DNA from: Pseudomonadota bacterium
GTDB taxonomy: Bacteria > Pseudomonadota > Alphaproteobacteria > Rhizobiales > Xanthobacteraceae
Assembly (NCBI GenBank): GCA_023388935.1
Contig: JAEWFG010000203.1
Coordinates: 1-57,317 of the forward strand
Direction: 5' to 3'
Length of the DNA stretch: 57,317 bases
Part shown: positions 8,757-16,433 of the stretch, piece after piece
How positions within the stretch are numbered: position 1 is the first letter of the stretch
Layout of the letters: every line of letters starts with the position of its first letter
Notes under the pieces: model-generated
What the model saw: the letters and a program-made list of their open reading frames with translations, nothing else
The model's database searches: none
Told to the model about the DNA's origin: nothing
Made by a program: the position numbers and the translations under genes

Positions 8757-8777
8757 GCCTCGCATTTGAGGCTTTTT
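8757..8777 (+). terminator. Candidate Rho-independent terminator/attenuator before infC
   Basis: Five-base stem GCCTC/GAGGC with loop GCATTT followed by TTTTT. It sits 90 bases before the infC start and overlaps the stop codon of a 15-codon mini-ORF (8722-8769). The stem is short, so it may be weak. Confidence 0.35.
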
Positions 8778-8850
8778 CGATCGCAGCACGGACGACTTGC
8801 TTGCCCGCAAGCGCGTCTTCCTTCAAAATAGCCGCCTCTTTCACAACATT

Positions 8851-8865
8851 GGAGAACCACCCATT
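8851..8865 (+). promoter_or_regulatory. Ribosome binding site and ATT start of infC
   Basis: GGAGA at 8851-8855, then seven bases, then ATT. This decides the infC start in the absence of any well-placed ATG, GTG or TTG. Confidence 0.75.
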
Positions 8866-9402
8866 CGTCGTCCCAATAAAGCCCCGCCCGTTGCCAGCAA
8901 AGACGGGCCGCGCATCAATGATGATATTCGTAATGCGCAGATCCAGCTGATTGATCAGACCGGTGACAACAAAGGCACGGTCGAGACCGTCCTCGCTATC
9001 CGGATGGCCCAGGAAGCAGGCATGGATCTGGTCGAGATTTCGCCGAATACCAGCCCTCCCGTCTGCAAGATCATGGACTACGGGAAGTACAAATACTCCG
9101 CCCAGAAAAAGGCCGCCGAAGCCCGCAAACGTCAGAAGATCGTCGAGATCAAGGAGATCAAGCTCCGTCCGATGATCGACGACCACGATTACGACGTGAA
9201 GATGCGCGCGATGCAGCGGTTCTTCGAAGAGGGTGACAAGGTCAAGATCACGCTGCGCTATCGCGGCCGCGAAATGGCGCACCAGGAGATCGGCACCAAG
9301 CTGCTCGACAAGATCAAGACCGACGTCGCCGAACTCGCCAAGGTTGAGCAGGACGCTAGGTTCGAGGGCCGTCAGGTCGTCATGGTGCTGGCGCCGCGCT
9401 AG
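8863..9402 (+). CDS. infC: Translation initiation factor IF-3, ATT start
   Basis: IF-3 of 179 residues. It binds the 30S subunit, blocks premature 50S joining and checks start-codon pairing. Visible are the N-domain (RINDDIR.AQIQLIDQTGDNKG), the linker rich in Lys/Arg (AQKKAAEARKRQK) and the C-domain (EIKLRP, GDKVKITLRYRGREM). The best start is ATT at 8863, with GGAGA 7 bases upstream, giving the standard length; the frame continues upstream only with non-homologous sequence. A rare AUU start is the hallmark of infC autoregulation, because IF-3 itself rejects it. A GC-rich hairpin follows the stop. Confidence 0.95.
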   Translation: MRRPNKAPPVASKDGPRINDDIRNAQIQLIDQTGDNKGTVETVLAIRMAQEAGMDLVEISPNTSPPVCKIMDYGKYKYSAQKKAAEARKRQKIVEIKEIKLRPMIDDHDYDVKMRAMQRFFEEGDKVKITLRYRGREMAHQEIGTKLLDKIKTDVAELAKVEQDARFEGRQVVMVLAPR

Positions 9403-9429
9403 AGCCCCGCTGCTCAGGACTGGAAATTC

Positions 9430-9463
9430 AACGGCCCGTCCGGATCTCCGGCGGGCCGTTTGC
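9430..9463. terminator. Terminator between convergent infC and secreted-protein gene
   Basis: Long GC stem AACGGCCCG...CGGGCCGTT with inner CCGG/CCGG arms, followed by TTGCGTTT on the plus strand. It is placed between the stop of infC and the stop of the opposite gene, so it may serve both. Confidence 0.6.
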
Positions 9464-9466
9464 GTT

Positions 9467-9892
9467 TCAGCTCCGCGTCGCCTGCCAGGTACCACTGCAG
9501 TAATCGCCGGAGATGACGCCTCTCCAGGAGCCGGCACCGGCCACGCGGGTAAGCCGACCGCCGCCACTGGCGTGGGATGCTCCGACCGAGACCTGGACCG
9601 CGACGGCACCACTGCGACGGACCATGCCGGAGACCCGGCCGCCGCCGGCGGATGAAACGCGATTGCCGATCACGGTAAAGGGAACTCTGTAGCCCGAGCT
9701 GCAATTGCCGCGGGTGGTCGCAAAGATGACGTTCCAGACGCCGTCATAGCCACCCATGCGATACCCGCCCGTGCGGGCGTCGGCGGTCGACGGCAGCGCC
9801 ACCGTGGCAAACACGGCCAACAGCGGCAGATGGCGCGGTCGCGCGCGCAAAAAAACGGACAAGAAGGAAAGCGGTCGCGAAAATTGGGCCAT
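9467..9892 (-). CDS. Secreted protein of unknown function
   Basis: 141 residues with an N-terminal signal sequence (basic start, hydrophobic LPLLAVFATVALPSTADA, then mature DARTGGY). The mature part is a small glycine/serine-rich beta domain with two cysteines (NCSSGYRVPF and DYCSGTW), which could form a disulfide in the periplasm. It resembles conserved hypothetical proteins of Bradyrhizobiaceae as I recall them. The start ATG follows GGAGGAGG, a strong ribosome binding site. It lies on the opposite strand between infC and rpmI, splitting what is in many bacteria one infC-rpmI-rplT operon. Confidence 0.7.
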   Translation of the reverse strand: MAQFSRPLSFLSVFLRARPRHLPLLAVFATVALPSTADARTGGYRMGGYDGVWNVIFATTRGNCSSGYRVPFTVIGNRVSSAGGGRVSGMVRRSGAVAVQVSVGASHASGGGRLTRVAGAGSWRGVISGDYCSGTWQATRS

Positions 9893-10165
9893 TTTGGTCC
9901 TCCTCCGGGCGAGGCGGCGTGGACATGAGGATGGCACCCCCAAATAGGTCGGCGGCCTGGTTCTGGCGGTTCATCGTTGCCATTTGGCTTCCGCTCTGTC
10001 ATAAGCCCAGCCTTCATCGCCCGGCTGATTAAGGGCTGCCGTGGCGGTGTCCGTGCGGGTTTCGCGCTTGTTCGTAGAAACCTGAGCACAATCAACGCTC
10101 TAACGAGCATTTTTGACGGCCAGCCGCCTTTGCGGGCGGACTTCTGTGGCCATTAGGAGAGCCAA

Positions 10166-10366
10166 ATGCCCAAGCTGAAGACCAAATCGGGCGCTAAAAA
10201 GCGCTTCAAGGTGACTGCCACCGGCAAAGTGATGCACGCCCAGCGCGGCAAGCGTCACGGCATGATCAAGCGGACGAAGAAGCAGATCCGTCAGCTCCGC
10301 GGCACCCGCGTGCTGTTCAAGACCGACGGCGACAACGTCAAGAAGTATTTCTTGCCGAACGCCTGA
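10166..10366 (+). CDS. rpmI: 50S ribosomal protein bL35
   Basis: A 66-residue highly basic protein with the bL35 signature PKLKTKSGAKKRFKVT and the C-terminal KKYFLPNA. It is a late-assembly protein of the large subunit. The start is preceded by AGGAGAG. It is co-directional with rplT 79 bases downstream, almost certainly one transcript. Confidence 0.98.
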   Translation: MPKLKTKSGAKKRFKVTATGKVMHAQRGKRHGMIKRTKKQIRQLRGTRVLFKTDGDNVKKYFLPNA

Positions 10367-10445
10367 TCGCGTCCACGATCACTGCCACCTGCGCTGCGCT
10401 TCGCGCGGCAATCCGAAACCAAGTCATCTCTGAAGGATTTTTGTC

Positions 10446-10805
10446 ATGTCTCGCGTCAAACGCGGTGTGACCGCCCACGCCAAGCACAAGAAAGTCTACA
10501 AGGCCGCCAAGGGCTTCTACGGCCGCCGCAAGAACACCATCCGCGCCGCCAAGCCGGCCGTGGAGAAGGCCCAGCAGTACGCCTTCCGCGACCGCAAGCG
10601 CAAGAAGCGCACCTTCCGCGCGCTCTGGATCCAGCGTCTCAACGCCGCCGTCCGTCCGTTCGGCCTGACCTACAGCCGGTTTATCGACGGTCTCGCCAAG
10701 TCGGGCATCACCGTGGACCGCAAGGTGCTGTCGGATCTCGCGATCCGCGAGCCTGCGGCGTTCCAGGCGATCGCCGAGAAGGCCAAGGCCGCTCTCGCGG
10801 CCTGA
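10446..10805 (+). CDS. rplT: 50S ribosomal protein bL20
   Basis: 119 residues with the bL20 signature SRVKRGVTAHAKHKKVYKAA and the central FGRRKNTIRAAKPAVEKA-type basic helix. bL20 is needed early in 50S assembly and in many bacteria represses its own operon by binding the leader mRNA. Upstream AAGGA is the ribosome binding site. Confidence 0.98.
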   Translation: MSRVKRGVTAHAKHKKVYKAAKGFYGRRKNTIRAAKPAVEKAQQYAFRDRKRKKRTFRALWIQRLNAAVRPFGLTYSRFIDGLAKSGITVDRKVLSDLAIREPAAFQAIAEKAKAALAA

Positions 10806-10825
10806 GGGCTTGCGCTAGCGGGGCG

Positions 10826-11239
10826 CTAGCGGGTCTTGCGGCCCGCAGCCTTCAGCGCTCGCTGCGAGTGACGCTGGGCGACCTCCGCGCGGCAGAATGC
10901 CGTGAACGATTGATACATGGTGCCGGATTTACTCCGGTACTTTCGGTCGCAGGCGCGCATCTCGCGCTGGTAAGCCCGTTTCTGCGCAGCGTTCAGGCCG
11001 GGCATGAAGTCCGCCTCGCATTTCTTCTCGACGGCGGCACCGAGCTGGACATCGCCTCCCGCGGTCAATTCGCAATCCTGAAACACCTTCATCGCGCTTT
11101 CGCAGCTCTTCTGGACACTGATGGTGTCCGCGACCTCGTCCAGCGTCATGGACTTCTCCATGCAAACCATGGCCTGCGCCGGGGTGCCGGCGACCGACAG
11201 AACGACGGCCAGAACGGCCAGACAGGATCTCGAAAGCAT
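10826..11239 (-). CDS. Secreted cysteine-containing protein of unknown function
   Basis: 137 residues. A signal peptide is clear (MLSRSCLAVLAVVLSVAGTPAQA, cleavage after AQA). The mature protein has five or six cysteines (MVCMEKS, KSCESA, QDCEL, KKCEADF, RACDRKY, FCRAE) spaced as in small periplasmic helical proteins, so disulfides are likely. No enzyme motif is visible. It faces rplT convergently and diverges from pheS. Confidence 0.72.
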   Translation of the reverse strand: MLSRSCLAVLAVVLSVAGTPAQAMVCMEKSMTLDEVADTISVQKSCESAMKVFQDCELTAGGDVQLGAAVEKKCEADFMPGLNAAQKRAYQREMRACDRKYRSKSGTMYQSFTAFCRAEVAQRHSQRALKAAGRKTR

Positions 11240-11389
11240 CGCGGAAGTCTCCTCGTATCCCGTTGGTGCCGGGCCCCCGCGCGAGGTTCAACCCAGCCGT
11301 TCCTAAGCCCGAAATGACCGGCTTTTCGCTTGACGTTACGGCCTTCGGGCGGCGACAACCCAGCCGAATTTGGCAGCAGGGATTTGACT

Positions 11390-12472
11390 GTGTCCGACCT
11401 CGCAACGCTTGAAACATCCATCCTCGACCAGATCGCCGCCGCCGGCGATGAAGCCGCCCTCGAGGCGGTGCGCGTCGCAGCCCTCGGCAGAAAGGGCTCG
11501 ATCTCCGCATTGCTCGGAACGCTCGGCAAGATGTCGCCGGACGAGCGCAAGACGCGAGGCGCCGCGATCAACCAGGCCAAGGACGGCGTCACCCAGGCGC
11601 TTGCCGCACGGCGCGACGTTTTGAAGTCGGCGGCGCTCGATGCACGCCTCGCCTCCGAAACGGTCGACGTCACCCTGCCGCTGCGCGACGCGCCGGCCGA
11701 GGCCGGCCGCATCCATCCGCTCAGCCAGGTCTGGGATGAGCTGACGACGATCTTCGCCGACATGGGATTCTCGGTCGCCGAAGGTCCCGACATCGAGACT
11801 GATGACTACAACTTCACCAAGCTCAACTTCCCGGAAGGCCATCCCGCGCGCGAGATGCACGACACGTTCTTCTTCCATCCGAAGGAAGACGGCTCACGCA
11901 TGCTGCTGCGGACCCACACCTCGCCGGTGCAGGTGCGCACCATGCTGAGCCAGAAGCCGCCGATCCGCGTGATCTGCCCGGGCCGCACCTATCGCATCGA
12001 TTCGGATGCGACCCACACGCCGCAATTCCACCAGGTCGAAGGCCTCGTCATCGACAAGAGTTCGCATCTCGGCCACCTCAAATGGATCCTGCACGAGTTC
12101 TGCAAGGCGTTCTTCGAGGTCGACCACATCAACATGCGCTTCCGGCCCTCGTTCTTCCCCTTCACCGAACCGTCGCTGGAAGTCGACATCCAGTGCCGCC
12201 GCGACAAAGGCGAGATCCGTTTCGGCGAGGGCGAGGACTGGCTCGAGATTCTCGGCTGCGGCATGGTGCATCCCAACGTGCTGCGCGCCTGCGGCATCGA
12301 TCCCGACGAGTACCAGGGCTTCGCCTGGGGCATGGGCATCGATCGCATCGCCATGCTGAAATACGGCATCGCCGACCTGCGCCAGCTGTTCGACAGCGAC
12401 GTCCGCTGGCTGTCCCATTACGGCTTCAAGCCGCTCGAAGTGCCCACGCTCGCCGGAGGGCTGAGCGCGTGA
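11390..12472 (+). CDS. pheS: Phenylalanyl-tRNA synthetase alpha subunit
   Basis: 360-residue class II synthetase subunit. The N-terminal coiled-coil arm (LATLETSILDQIAAAGDEAALEAVR) binds tRNA; the catalytic domain shows motif 2 (RTYRIDSDATHTPQFHQVEG) and motif 3 (GFAWGMGIDRIAMLKYG). The start is GTG at 11390, preceded by GCAGGGA; earlier in-frame codons give a non-homologous extension. It forms the alpha2-beta2 enzyme with PheT. The DUF559 gene lies between the two subunits. Confidence 0.97.
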   Translation: MSDLATLETSILDQIAAAGDEAALEAVRVAALGRKGSISALLGTLGKMSPDERKTRGAAINQAKDGVTQALAARRDVLKSAALDARLASETVDVTLPLRDAPAEAGRIHPLSQVWDELTTIFADMGFSVAEGPDIETDDYNFTKLNFPEGHPAREMHDTFFFHPKEDGSRMLLRTHTSPVQVRTMLSQKPPIRVICPGRTYRIDSDATHTPQFHQVEGLVIDKSSHLGHLKWILHEFCKAFFEVDHINMRFRPSFFPFTEPSLEVDIQCRRDKGEIRFGEGEDWLEILGCGMVHPNVLRACGIDPDEYQGFAWGMGIDRIAMLKYGIADLRQLFDSDVRWLSHYGFKPLEVPTLAGGLSA

Positions 12473-12504
12473 TGGCGAAGCTCGGACATGCGAAGACTCT
12501 CTCC

Positions 12505-12552
12505 GTTCCCTCCCCCCTTGTGGGGGAGGGTCAGGGAGGGGGGTAGCCGCGG
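12505..12552 (+). repeat. Left inverted repeat of the DUF559 cassette (copy C, left)
   Basis: A hairpin CCCTCCCCCCTTGTGGGGGAGGG followed by CAGGGAGGGGGG and ending in CCGCGG. It is a near-perfect inverted match (one substitution, one indel) of 12915-12963. The DUF559 ATG begins on the next base. Confidence 0.9.
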
Positions 12553-13023
12553 ATGCCGCACGCAGTTGTGAGTGAGCGTCAGCGCAGCCGGGCGAAACAG
12601 CTTCGCCGGGCGATGACGCGCGCTGAAACACTGCTGTGGCGTTACCTGAAAGCCAATCGAATGGACGGCGTCGGATTTCGACGCCAGACTCCAATCGGAA
12701 AGTACATCGCCGATTTCGTTTGTTTCTCGTCAAAGCTCATCATCGAGCTCGATGGAGAATCTCACGATTTCGAGGAACGTCAGAGAGTAGATCAGCGTCG
12801 CGATGTATTCTTCGCCACCCAGGGCTTTGAAGTTCTGCGCTTCACCAACGAACAGGTGATGTCGAATCTTGAGGGAGTTGTTGAAGCGATCCGCCAAGCC
12901 GCTTCCGTCGGAGCCCGCGGCTCACCCCCCTCCCTAACCCTCCCCCACAAGGGGGGAGGGAACTCTGACACCGACCAAACCAATTCAGTGAACACCGATC
13001 AGACCCGAGGCAGACAGCCATGA
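12553..13023 (+). CDS. DUF559 endonuclease-like protein inside an inverted-repeat cassette
   Basis: 156 residues. The core (about residues 8-115) is a DUF559/Vsr-like PD-(D/E)XK nuclease fold: RAETLLWRYLKA, FRRQTPIGKYIADFVC with the Asp, LIIELDGESH with the catalytic Glu, and GFEVLRFTNEQV. Such proteins resemble very-short-patch mismatch endonucleases, but no reaction is proven for DUF559. The ATG abuts the left repeat. The C-terminal 40 or so residues (GSPPSLTLPHKGGG onward) are translation of the right repeat and of host DNA. The stop overlaps the pheT start as ATGA, so pheT translation may be coupled to it. The cassette splits pheS from pheT. Confidence 0.85.
   Translation: MPHAVVSERQRSRAKQLRRAMTRAETLLWRYLKANRMDGVGFRRQTPIGKYIADFVCFSSKLIIELDGESHDFEERQRVDQRRDVFFATQGFEVLRFTNEQVMSNLEGVVEAIRQAASVGARGSPPSLTLPHKGGGNSDTDQTNSVNTDQTRGRQP
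12915..12963 (-). repeat. Right inverted repeat of the DUF559 cassette (copy C, right)
   Basis: The reverse complement matches 12505-12552 over 48 bases with one substitution and one indel. It lies inside the 3' part of the DUF559 reading frame. Confidence 0.9.
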
Positions 13024-15428
13024 AATTCACCCTCTCCTGGCTGAAGGATCATCTCGAGACCGACGAGCCGCTGGAAAAGCTCGCCGACAAGCTCACCATG
13101 ATCGGGCTCGAGGTCGAGAACATCGAGGACAAGGCGAAGGCGCTGAAGCCATTCACCATTGCGAAGGTGATTTCCGCCGAGCAGCATCCGAACGCGGATC
13201 GCCTGCGCGTCTGCATGGTCGACACCGGCGACGGCGGTGCGCCGGTGCAGGTCGTCTGCGGAGCGCCGAACGCGCGCACTGGTCTCGTCAGCGTGTTCTC
13301 ACCGCCCGGCACCTACATTCCCGGCAAGGACATCACGCTCGGCATCGGCACCATCCGCGGCGTCGAGAGCAGGGGCATGCTGTGCTCGGCGGCCGAACTT
13401 CAGATCTCGAACGACCATGACGGCATCATGGAATTGCCCGCGGATGCGCCGATCGGCGCGGCGTATGCCGAATGGGCTGCGCTCGGCGATCCCGTGGTCG
13501 AGATCAACCTGACGCCGAACCGGCAGGACTGCACCGGCGTGCACGGCATTGCACGCGACCTCGCCGCCGCCGACATGGGCAAATTCAAGGACCCGACGAT
13601 CAAGCCGATCAAGGGCGAATTCCCCTGCCCCGTGAAGGTCACGGTCGAGGACGCCACGCTCTGTCCGGGCTTCGCGCTGCGCCTCGTGCGCGGTGTGAAG
13701 AACGGCCCATCGCCGGAATGGCTGCAGAAGCGGCTGACCGCGATCGGCCTGCGCCCGATCAATGCGCTGGTCGATATCACCAACTTCATGACCTACGACC
13801 GCGCACGCCCGCTGCACGTGTTCGACGCGAAGAAGGTGAAGGGCAATCTCGTCGTGCGTCGCGCCCGCGACGGCGAGACGCTGCTCGCGCTCGACGGCCG
13901 CACCTATAATCTCGATTCCAACATCTGCGTGATTGCGGATGAGCATGGGGTCGAATCGCTCGCCGGCATCATGGGCGGCGAGGCCTCGGGCTGCGACGAG
14001 AACACGACCGACGTGCTGATCGAATCGGCGCTGTGGAACGAGATCAACATCGCCCAGACCGGCCGCAAGCTCGGCATCAATTCGGATGCGCGCTACCGCT
14101 TCGAGCGCGGCGTCGATCCGGCCTTCATGGTGCCGGGGCTCGAGCTCGCGACGAAACTCGTGATGGAGATGTGCGGCGGCACGCCGTCCGAGAACGTCGT
14201 GGTCGGCAAGGCCTTCGGCGATGACCGCGTCATCGATTTCCCGGTCACCGAGGTCAAGCGTCTCTCCGGCATCGAAGTGCCGCAGGTCGAGATGAAGCGC
14301 ATCCTGACCCATCTCGGCTTCATGATGGCGGGCCCGGGCCCGGTGGTGAAGGTCGCGGTGCCGTCGTGGCGCTCCGACGTGCACGGCAAGGCCGACATCG
14401 TCGAGGAGATCGTGCGCATCTTCGGTGTCGACAAGGTACCGATGACGCCATTCGAGCGCGGCGACGACGCGCGCAAGCCGGTGCTGACCCCGCTCCAATT
14501 CCGCACCCGCCGTGCCAAGCGCGCGCTCGCGAGCCGCGGCATCATCGAAGCGGTGACCTGGTCCTTCATCACGAAGTCTGCGGCTGAACTGTTCGGCGGC
14601 GGTCAGCGCGAACTCGAAGTGGCCAACCCGATCGCGTCGGATTTGTCCGACATGCGCCCGACCCTCCTGGCAGGCCTGATCGCAGCGGCACAGGCCAATG
14701 CCGACCGCGGCTTTGGCGATGTGGCGCTGTTCGAGGTCGGCCAGGTGTTCAAGGGCGACGGTCCGCAGGACCAGTTCATGGCGGCCAGCGGCGTCCGCCG
14801 CGGCTTAGCCTCCTCGGAAGGTCTCGGCCGGCACTGGTCGGGCTCAGCGCAGGCCGACGTGTTCGACGCCAAGGCCGATGCGCTGGCCGTGCTGGCTGCC
14901 GCCGGCGCGCCGATGCAGGCGCTGCAGATTGTGGCCGGTGGACCGGCATGGCTGCATCCGGGCCGCTCCGGCACAATCCAGATCGGGCCGCAGAACGTGC
15001 TCGGCTATTTCGGCGAGATGCATCCGCGCGCGCTCGAGGCGCTCGGCGCCGACGGCCCGCTGATGGTGTTCGAGGTGATCCTCGACCGCGTCCCCGAGGC
15101 GAAGAAGAAGCCGACCCGCGCCAAACCCCTCATCGAGCTGTCGGCGTTCCAGCCGGTCTCGCGTGACTTCGCCTTCATCGTCGACCGCGGCGTGAAGGCC
15201 GGCGACATTGTGCGCGCCGCGCAAGGCGTCGACAAGAAGCTGATCACCGACGTCAACGTCTTCGACGTCTACGAGGGCAAGGGCATCGATGACGGCAAGA
15301 AGTCGATCGCGATCACGGTGACGATCCAGCCGCGCGAGAAGACGTTGACCGACCAGGAGATCGAGGCCGTCGCAACGAAGATCGTGGCCGAAGTCACGAA
15401 GAAGACCGGCGGCACGCTGAGAGCATGA
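13020..15428 (+). CDS. pheT: Phenylalanyl-tRNA synthetase beta subunit
   Basis: An 802-residue beta subunit, normal length. It has an N-terminal tRNA-binding/EMAP-like domain (AEQHPNADRLRVCMVD), B3/B4 editing domain (NRQDCTGVHGIARDLAA, then RRARDGETLLALDG), B5 domain and a C-terminal ferredoxin-fold anticodon-binding domain (FQPVSRDFAFIVD). The start ATG overlaps the DUF559 stop. The last codons and stop lie in a palindromic repeat that begins at 15422. Confidence 0.98.
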   Translation: MKFTLSWLKDHLETDEPLEKLADKLTMIGLEVENIEDKAKALKPFTIAKVISAEQHPNADRLRVCMVDTGDGGAPVQVVCGAPNARTGLVSVFSPPGTYIPGKDITLGIGTIRGVESRGMLCSAAELQISNDHDGIMELPADAPIGAAYAEWAALGDPVVEINLTPNRQDCTGVHGIARDLAAADMGKFKDPTIKPIKGEFPCPVKVTVEDATLCPGFALRLVRGVKNGPSPEWLQKRLTAIGLRPINALVDITNFMTYDRARPLHVFDAKKVKGNLVVRRARDGETLLALDGRTYNLDSNICVIADEHGVESLAGIMGGEASGCDENTTDVLIESALWNEINIAQTGRKLGINSDARYRFERGVDPAFMVPGLELATKLVMEMCGGTPSENVVVGKAFGDDRVIDFPVTEVKRLSGIEVPQVEMKRILTHLGFMMAGPGPVVKVAVPSWRSDVHGKADIVEEIVRIFGVDKVPMTPFERGDDARKPVLTPLQFRTRRAKRALASRGIIEAVTWSFITKSAAELFGGGQRELEVANPIASDLSDMRPTLLAGLIAAAQANADRGFGDVALFEVGQVFKGDGPQDQFMAASGVRRGLASSEGLGRHWSGSAQADVFDAKADALAVLAAAGAPMQALQIVAGGPAWLHPGRSGTIQIGPQNVLGYFGEMHPRALEALGADGPLMVFEVILDRVPEAKKKPTRAKPLIELSAFQPVSRDFAFIVDRGVKAGDIVRAAQGVDKKLITDVNVFDVYEGKGIDDGKKSIAITVTIQPREKTLTDQEIEAVATKIVAEVTKKTGGTLRA

Positions 15429-15470
15429 TGCAAAGGAGTGTGAAGCGGTTTTCGGACAACATCATGCTCC
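15422..15470. repeat. Palindromic repeat, family 6, copy a
   Basis: Arms GAGCATGATG and CATCATGCTC with an inner GAAGCGGTTTTCGGAC typical of this family. Related copies lie at 29515-29584 and 30866-30914. It contains the pheT stop codon. Confidence 0.75.
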
Positions 15471-15483
15471 TGAATCATCAAAC

Positions 15484-16254
15484 ATGACGCTTACGGACTT
15501 CCTCCCGAAGGATGTCAGTCTCACCATCGCGATGGCGCTCTGCGCTGTCGCCTTCGTCTCGGGCACCGCGCGCGGCTTCTCCGGTTTCGGCTCGGCGCTG
15601 ATCTTCATGCCGCTCGCCAGCAGCGTGGCGCCGCCACGGCTGGTCGCAGCACTGCTGCTCGTCATCGATTTCATCGCGGCCGCGCCGCTGTTGCCGGACG
15701 CCTGGCGGAAGGCCGACCGCAAGGCCACCGCCGTGATCGTGCTGGGCGCGCTGATCGGCGTGCCCGCCGGCACCTATTTCCTCAGCGTGCTCGAACCCGT
15801 CACCACGCGCTGGATCATTTCCTGCTTCGTCGCGGCGCTCCTGCTTCTGCTGCTGTCGGGCTGGCGCTATCGCGGCAAGGATCACGCCTGGCTGTCGGTC
15901 GGCATCGGCGGCCTCTCGGGCTTCTGCAGCGGGCTGGCGCAGACCGGCGGCCCGCCGATCGTCGGGTACTGGCTTGGCCGCCCGATCGCGCCGATCGTCG
16001 CGCGCGCCAACATCTTGCTGTTCTTCGGCGCTTCGGATTTCTTCTCGATGATCAGCTACGCGACGACCGGACTGATCTCGCGCGAATCGCTGGTGCTCGC
16101 GCTGATCGTCGGCCCGGTCTATGCGATCGGCGTCGCGTTCGGTGCCTCACTGTTCGGGCGTGCCAGCGAGAGGGTGTTTCGCGGGATTTGCTACGGGCTG
16201 ATTGCGGTGGCGGTGATCGTCGGGCTGCCCGCGCTGGACGGCATATTGCGCTAA
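15484..16254 (+). CDS. TauE/SafE-family membrane exporter
   Basis: A 256-residue integral membrane protein with about eight hydrophobic segments in two repeats. The family signature is FVSGTARGFSGFGSALIFMP at residues 22-41 and GGLSGFCSGLAQTGGPPIVGYW in the second half. TauE/SafE proteins move sulfite, sulfoacetate or other small organosulfur or carboxylate anions out of the cell. No sulfur-metabolism gene is adjacent, so the substrate is unknown. It starts 56 bases after pheT and could be read through from it. Confidence 0.88.
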   Translation: MTLTDFLPKDVSLTIAMALCAVAFVSGTARGFSGFGSALIFMPLASSVAPPRLVAALLLVIDFIAAAPLLPDAWRKADRKATAVIVLGALIGVPAGTYFLSVLEPVTTRWIISCFVAALLLLLLSGWRYRGKDHAWLSVGIGGLSGFCSGLAQTGGPPIVGYWLGRPIAPIVARANILLFFGASDFFSMISYATTGLISRESLVLALIVGPVYAIGVAFGASLFGRASERVFRGICYGLIAVAVIVGLPALDGILR

Positions 16255-16265
16255 CTCTCTCCGCC

Positions 16266-16406
16266 GTCGTCCCCGCGGAGGCGGGACCCATACCCCCAAG
16301 AAGAAGTTGCGGCGCGAGCCGATAACCACGAGACTTCGCCAAACCACTCCCTGGGGTTATGGGTCCCGGATCTGCGCTCCGCTTCGCTGCGCTTGTCCGG
16401 GACGAC
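16266..16406. repeat. Intergenic palindromic repeat, family 4
   Basis: Outer arms GTCGTCCCCGCGG / GTCCGGGACGAC and inner arms GCGGGACCCATA / TATGGGTCCCGGATC. It sits between convergent genes. Confidence 0.75.
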
Positions 16407-16433
16407 AGCTGAATATGGTGCTGCTTAATTGCC

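Noticed and set aside
13299..14498. 399-codon minus-strand frame inside pheT
   Set aside because: Shadow of pheT; His/Arg/Asp-rich and without motifs.
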